Source: Tepiditoga spiralis
GTDB taxonomy: Bacteria > Thermotogota > Thermotogae > Petrotogales > Petrotogaceae
Direction of reading: 5' to 3'
Assembly (NCBI RefSeq): GCF_014701195.1
Contig: NZ_AP018712.1
Coordinates: 2,250,501-2,314,500 of the forward strand
DNA: 64,000 nucleotides
Each line of letters begins with the position of its first letter. Positions within the stretch are counted from its first letter, which is position 1. Below the pieces are notes generated by a model. That model saw only the letters and a list, made by a program, of their open reading frames with translations. It was not told the origin of the DNA and made no database searches. Positions 62,059-64,000 of the stretch are shown here, piece by piece. The position numbers and the translations under genes are program-made.

Positions 62059-62579
62059 TTTATTTTCACCTCTATTCCCGACATCATCATATATACTTCA
62101 TCTGATATCGATGCTATAAATTTATTTACTCTTCCCAACAAGTTAACATAAATTCTTGAAAGTTTATTTGAAGGAATTATTCCCCATCCAACTTCATTTG
62201 TTACAAAAATTACTTTTTTGGTTTTTTTACTTATTTTCTTAAGTGTATCTTTTAATTTTAATAATTCTTTTTCAATAATTTCTTCATAATTATTTTCATT
62301 ATCCAATAAAATATTTGAAGTCCACATAGTTAAACAGTCAATTAATACAACTTCCGCTTTTTCTTTTAACAATGCAGAAGATAAATCTACTGATTCTTCA
62401 ATTGTAATAAAATTATTTTTTCTCATTTCAACATGTTTCCTTATTTTTTCTTTTATTTCTTCATCATATGGTCTTGCCGTTGCTATATAAACTCTTGGTT
62501 TTTTTTCCATTTCTGCAAGTTTTTGAGCATAAGTTGATTTTCCACATGCCTGTCCACCAGTAATCAATACAATTTTCAA
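62055..62579 (-). CDS. cobU: Adenosylcobinamide kinase/guanylyltransferase
   Basis: A bifunctional enzyme that phosphorylates cobinamide and transfers GMP (174 residues). The P-loop is GGQACGKST (8-16), then YIATARPYDEEIKEKIRKHVEMR carries the guanylyl-accepting histidine region, VVLIDCLTMW is the Walker B region, and VTNEVGWGIIPSNKLSRIYVNLLGRVN is the CobU signature (key residues cited). It ends with a 4-nt overlap with the CbiR-like gene and starts 3 nt after cblS. Confidence 0.95.
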   Translation of the reverse strand: MKIVLITGGQACGKSTYAQKLAEMEKKPRVYIATARPYDEEIKEKIRKHVEMRKNNFITIEESVDLSSALLKEKAEVVLIDCLTMWTSNILLDNENNYEEIIEKELLKLKDTLKKISKKTKKVIFVTNEVGWGIIPSNKLSRIYVNLLGRVNKFIASISDEVYMMMSGIEVKIK

Positions 62580-62582
62580 ATA

Positions 62583-63308
62583 TTATTCCTCCATTCTACC
62601 TATAAATTTTACATTATTTAATATTATATTTTCTGAAGAAGTAAATATACCACAAGTTGCAGGTCCTGCAGATTTATTAAAATCAATATCATACATTTCT
62701 ATTATATTTACTTTTAAATTATTTTCTTTTTCTAATATTTTTAATTCATTTGAGATACCTTTAGATCCACATGGTAAAAAATCTCCAATTTTATGATTTT
62801 TAAATATCTCTTCTATCATTAAAGGATTTAAATTATCTTTTTCATTTTTTAAAACTTCTTTTCCAACTCTTGGTAAACCTATTAAATATACTTTATCTCC
62901 TTTTTTTGTATTTCTGAAATAAAGTTTATTACTTGTTCCCATCACTGTTAATCCAAAAGCAGTCATAGAAGTTTTAAAGTTTTCTTCTGTACTTCCATTA
63001 ACTTCTATACTTTCTAAATTATTTTCTTTTAATTCAGATAAAATACCAGAATAAATATTTTTTCCCGTTTCATTCCATTCATTACTAACAATAGAAAAAA
63101 CAACTTCTGGCTTCACTCCAACAGAATAAATTTCGTTTAAACACACTCTCATGTTATATTTAGCTGATATTTTAACCGGAATATTTAATTTGTCATTTTC
63201 TTTTTCGCCAATGGCTCCAACACTGTCTACAGCAAAGACAAAGTAAGTATTTTCTTTTTTAAAAATGCTTATATCTCTAAAAGTATTAATTTTTTTCGTA
63301 AAGTTCAC
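62583..63308 (-). CDS. cblS: AIR-synthase-related protein, probable alpha-ribazole kinase CblS
   Basis: A ~241-residue PurM/ThiL-superfamily ATP-binding protein: FRDISIFKKENTYFVFAVDSVGAIGEKENDKLN is the N-terminal metal/ATP motif, followed by LNEIYSVGVKPEVVFSIVSNEW and GLTVMGT. Its place directly after an ECF-type S component and before cobU matches the cblT-cblS pair known in Listeria and Geobacillus, where CblS phosphorylates alpha-ribazole and replaces CobT. The start is uncertain: GTG 63308 fits the family N-terminus, while an ATG at 63353 lies deep inside cblT. It overlaps cblT by about 23 nt. Confidence 0.8.
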   Translation of the reverse strand: MNFTKKINTFRDISIFKKENTYFVFAVDSVGAIGEKENDKLNIPVKISAKYNMRVCLNEIYSVGVKPEVVFSIVSNEWNETGKNIYSGILSELKENNLESIEVNGSTEENFKTSMTAFGLTVMGTSNKLYFRNTKKGDKVYLIGLPRVGKEVLKNEKDNLNPLMIEEIFKNHKIGDFLPCGSKGISNELKILEKENNLKVNIIEMYDIDFNKSAGPATCGIFTSSENIILNNVKFIGRMEE

Positions 63309-63771
63309 CAACCTTTGGATATTTTTGTACCCCCAAGTTAGTAATGAATGCAAATATTATATTAATAAAACTTGCAAAAATCAAAAATGGAATAAAGCTA
63401 ATAACAGCTTTCAATCCAATTAAAGGTATTACAGTTAATGGTGAAATTATCCCGTTTAAAAATACACCAATAATAATAGCAATTATTTTATTTTTTAAAT
63501 ACAAATTTCCAAAAATCCAAGTTATTAATAACATTTCTATTGCTATAAAAATATGATAAAACCCAAAAGGGAAACCAGAATTCCAAGACGTAAAAAAATG
63601 TCCTAAAAGTGCCACAACTCCTCCTAATAATGGAGAAAAAGTAGCCAAAAAAAATCCTGGAAATGAATCCAATGCAACAGATCCAAATGGAGAAGGTAAT
63701 TTAATAAAACTCAATACAAAAGAAAAAGCAACAAAAATTCCAACTAAAGTTATTTTAGAAACTTTTTTCAA
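63286..63771 (-). CDS. cblT: ECF-type substrate-binding membrane protein, probable alpha-ribazole transporter CblT
   Basis: A 161-residue polytopic protein with about five to six transmembrane helices. The start KITLVGIFVAFSFVLSFIKLPSP, the segment VALDSFPGFFLATFSPLLGGVVALLGHF and the aromatic loop match S components of energy-coupling factor transporters. Together with cblS it suggests uptake of alpha-ribazole. No ECF ATPase or T component is encoded nearby, and it may use a shared module. It starts at a TTG with AGGAG 9 nt upstream and is the first gene of the cobamide operon. Confidence 0.82.
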   Translation of the reverse strand: MKKVSKITLVGIFVAFSFVLSFIKLPSPFGSVALDSFPGFFLATFSPLLGGVVALLGHFFTSWNSGFPFGFYHIFIAIEMLLITWIFGNLYLKNKIIAIIIGVFLNGIISPLTVIPLIGLKAVISFIPFLIFASFINIIFAFITNLGVQKYPKVGELYEKN

Positions 63772-63977
63772 AAATAATCACTCCTTTAAAAGTTTAATCA
63801 TCTTATTATACTATATTTTTCTTCTAAGAAAAAATTTTTGCATAAAAAATATAATTTTTATTAATAATCGATATTTGATAGTATTTTTTCTAACAAAAAC
63901 GTCTATAACTTAATTTTTTTTAATTTTATAATCTGTTATAATAAAATCGGAAAATTTATTATATAGGGGGAATAAAA
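63772..63977. other. Divergent promoter region between cblT and the right-edge gene
   Basis: A minus-strand TATAAT (about 63805-63810) can serve cblT, and a plus-strand TATAAT (63937-63942) can serve the gene at the right edge. TTCTTCTAAGAA near 63820 is a small palindrome. No B12-box (GCCACTG) or other cobalamin riboswitch feature is visible, which is notable for a cobamide operon. Confidence 0.5.
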
Positions 63978-64000
63978 GTGAAAAAACTTTTTATAGATGG
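63978..64000 (+). CDS. Start of a gene that continues beyond the window
   Basis: A GTG codon lies 7 nt after GGGGGA and opens a frame reading MKKLFIDG up to the window edge, behind a consensus -10 box at 63937-63942. The KKLFIDG start could belong to a phosphatase or peptidase, but eight residues are not enough for a call. Confidence 0.55.

Noticed and set aside
63772-63977. Cobalamin riboswitch upstream of cblT
   Set aside because: No B12 box and no G/C-containing stems are present.
1-64000. CRISPR array, tRNA or rRNA genes, integrase or transposase genes
   Set aside because: No evenly spaced repeat series, no cloverleaf-like G/C-rich segments and no such proteins were seen on reading both strands.

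Overview
The window is a very AT-rich, densely packed bacterial chromosome segment with short intergenic gaps, many 1-20 nt gene overlaps, frequent GGAGGTG ribosome binding sites and many TTG/GTG starts. The gene order around gyrB-ftsA-ftsZ-GspE-like ATPase, the Thermotogota-type ThiI without a rhodanese domain, and the cobamide salvage genes suggest a member of the Thermotogota. The low GC points to the Petrotogales (Oceanotoga/Geotoga/Marinitoga-like). This placement is inferred from gene content and memory, not from a search. No rRNA, tRNA, CRISPR array, intact insertion sequence or prophage is visible.

Layout. (1) 1-14160, minus strand: tetR and a radical SAM gene behind a TetR-type operator, then after a terminator a long cluster pfkB-like, CBS protein, mtaB, class IV aminotransferase, dciA-like, gyrB, a small secreted protein, ftsA, ftsZ, a GspE/PilB-like ATPase, a membrane-anchored Ig-like protein, a DUF5685 protein and a Cys-rich mini-protein. 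It links DNA topology, cell division and envelope functions. (2) 14454-25043, plus strand: plsC, thiI, ispA, a membrane-anchored lipase-like protein, a TPR protein, lgt, a nitrilase-like protein, an M1-like peptidase, a UPF0173 hydrolase and an alkaline phosphatase homologue. It is an envelope-lipid cluster in which three hydrolase-family members lack key catalytic residues and lgt has no AUG/GUG/UUG start. (3) 25044-25355: a repeat-rich intergenic region with a strong candidate small RNA gene. (4) 25356-31986, plus: O-antigen-ligase-like protein, small protein, DegV, recG, rsmD. (5) 32065-34565: a metal-responsive ArsR/SmtB regulator and a Zn/Cd/Pb P-type ATPase, with clear promoter and operator. 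(6) 34737-41849, minus: beta-barrel-like protein, hemW, korB-korC without korA, dgkA, cheB, an M23 peptidase and an amidase. (7) 42013-49259, plus: SWIM-SNF2 helicase, a degenerate receiver/HD-GYP/PilZ-like protein, lpdA. (8) 49291-57097, mostly minus: a lipoprotein, dCMP deaminase, exported proteins and a large alpha-2-macroglobulin with an intact CxEQ thioester motif next to a small HEXXH protein; a second candidate small RNA lies on the plus strand at about 50043-50118. (9) 57290-59930, plus: RecQ fused to a phosphoribosyltransferase-like domain, followed by a DprA-like protein. (10) 60155-63771, minus: a cobamide salvage operon cblT-cblS-cobU-cbiR-like-cobS-nudix. A new gene starts at the right edge.

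The best leads are the two small RNA candidates, the non-AUG lgt start, the set of catalytically degenerate hydrolases in the envelope operon, the RecQ-PRTase/DprA-like pair, and the proposed CbiR in the cobamide operon.
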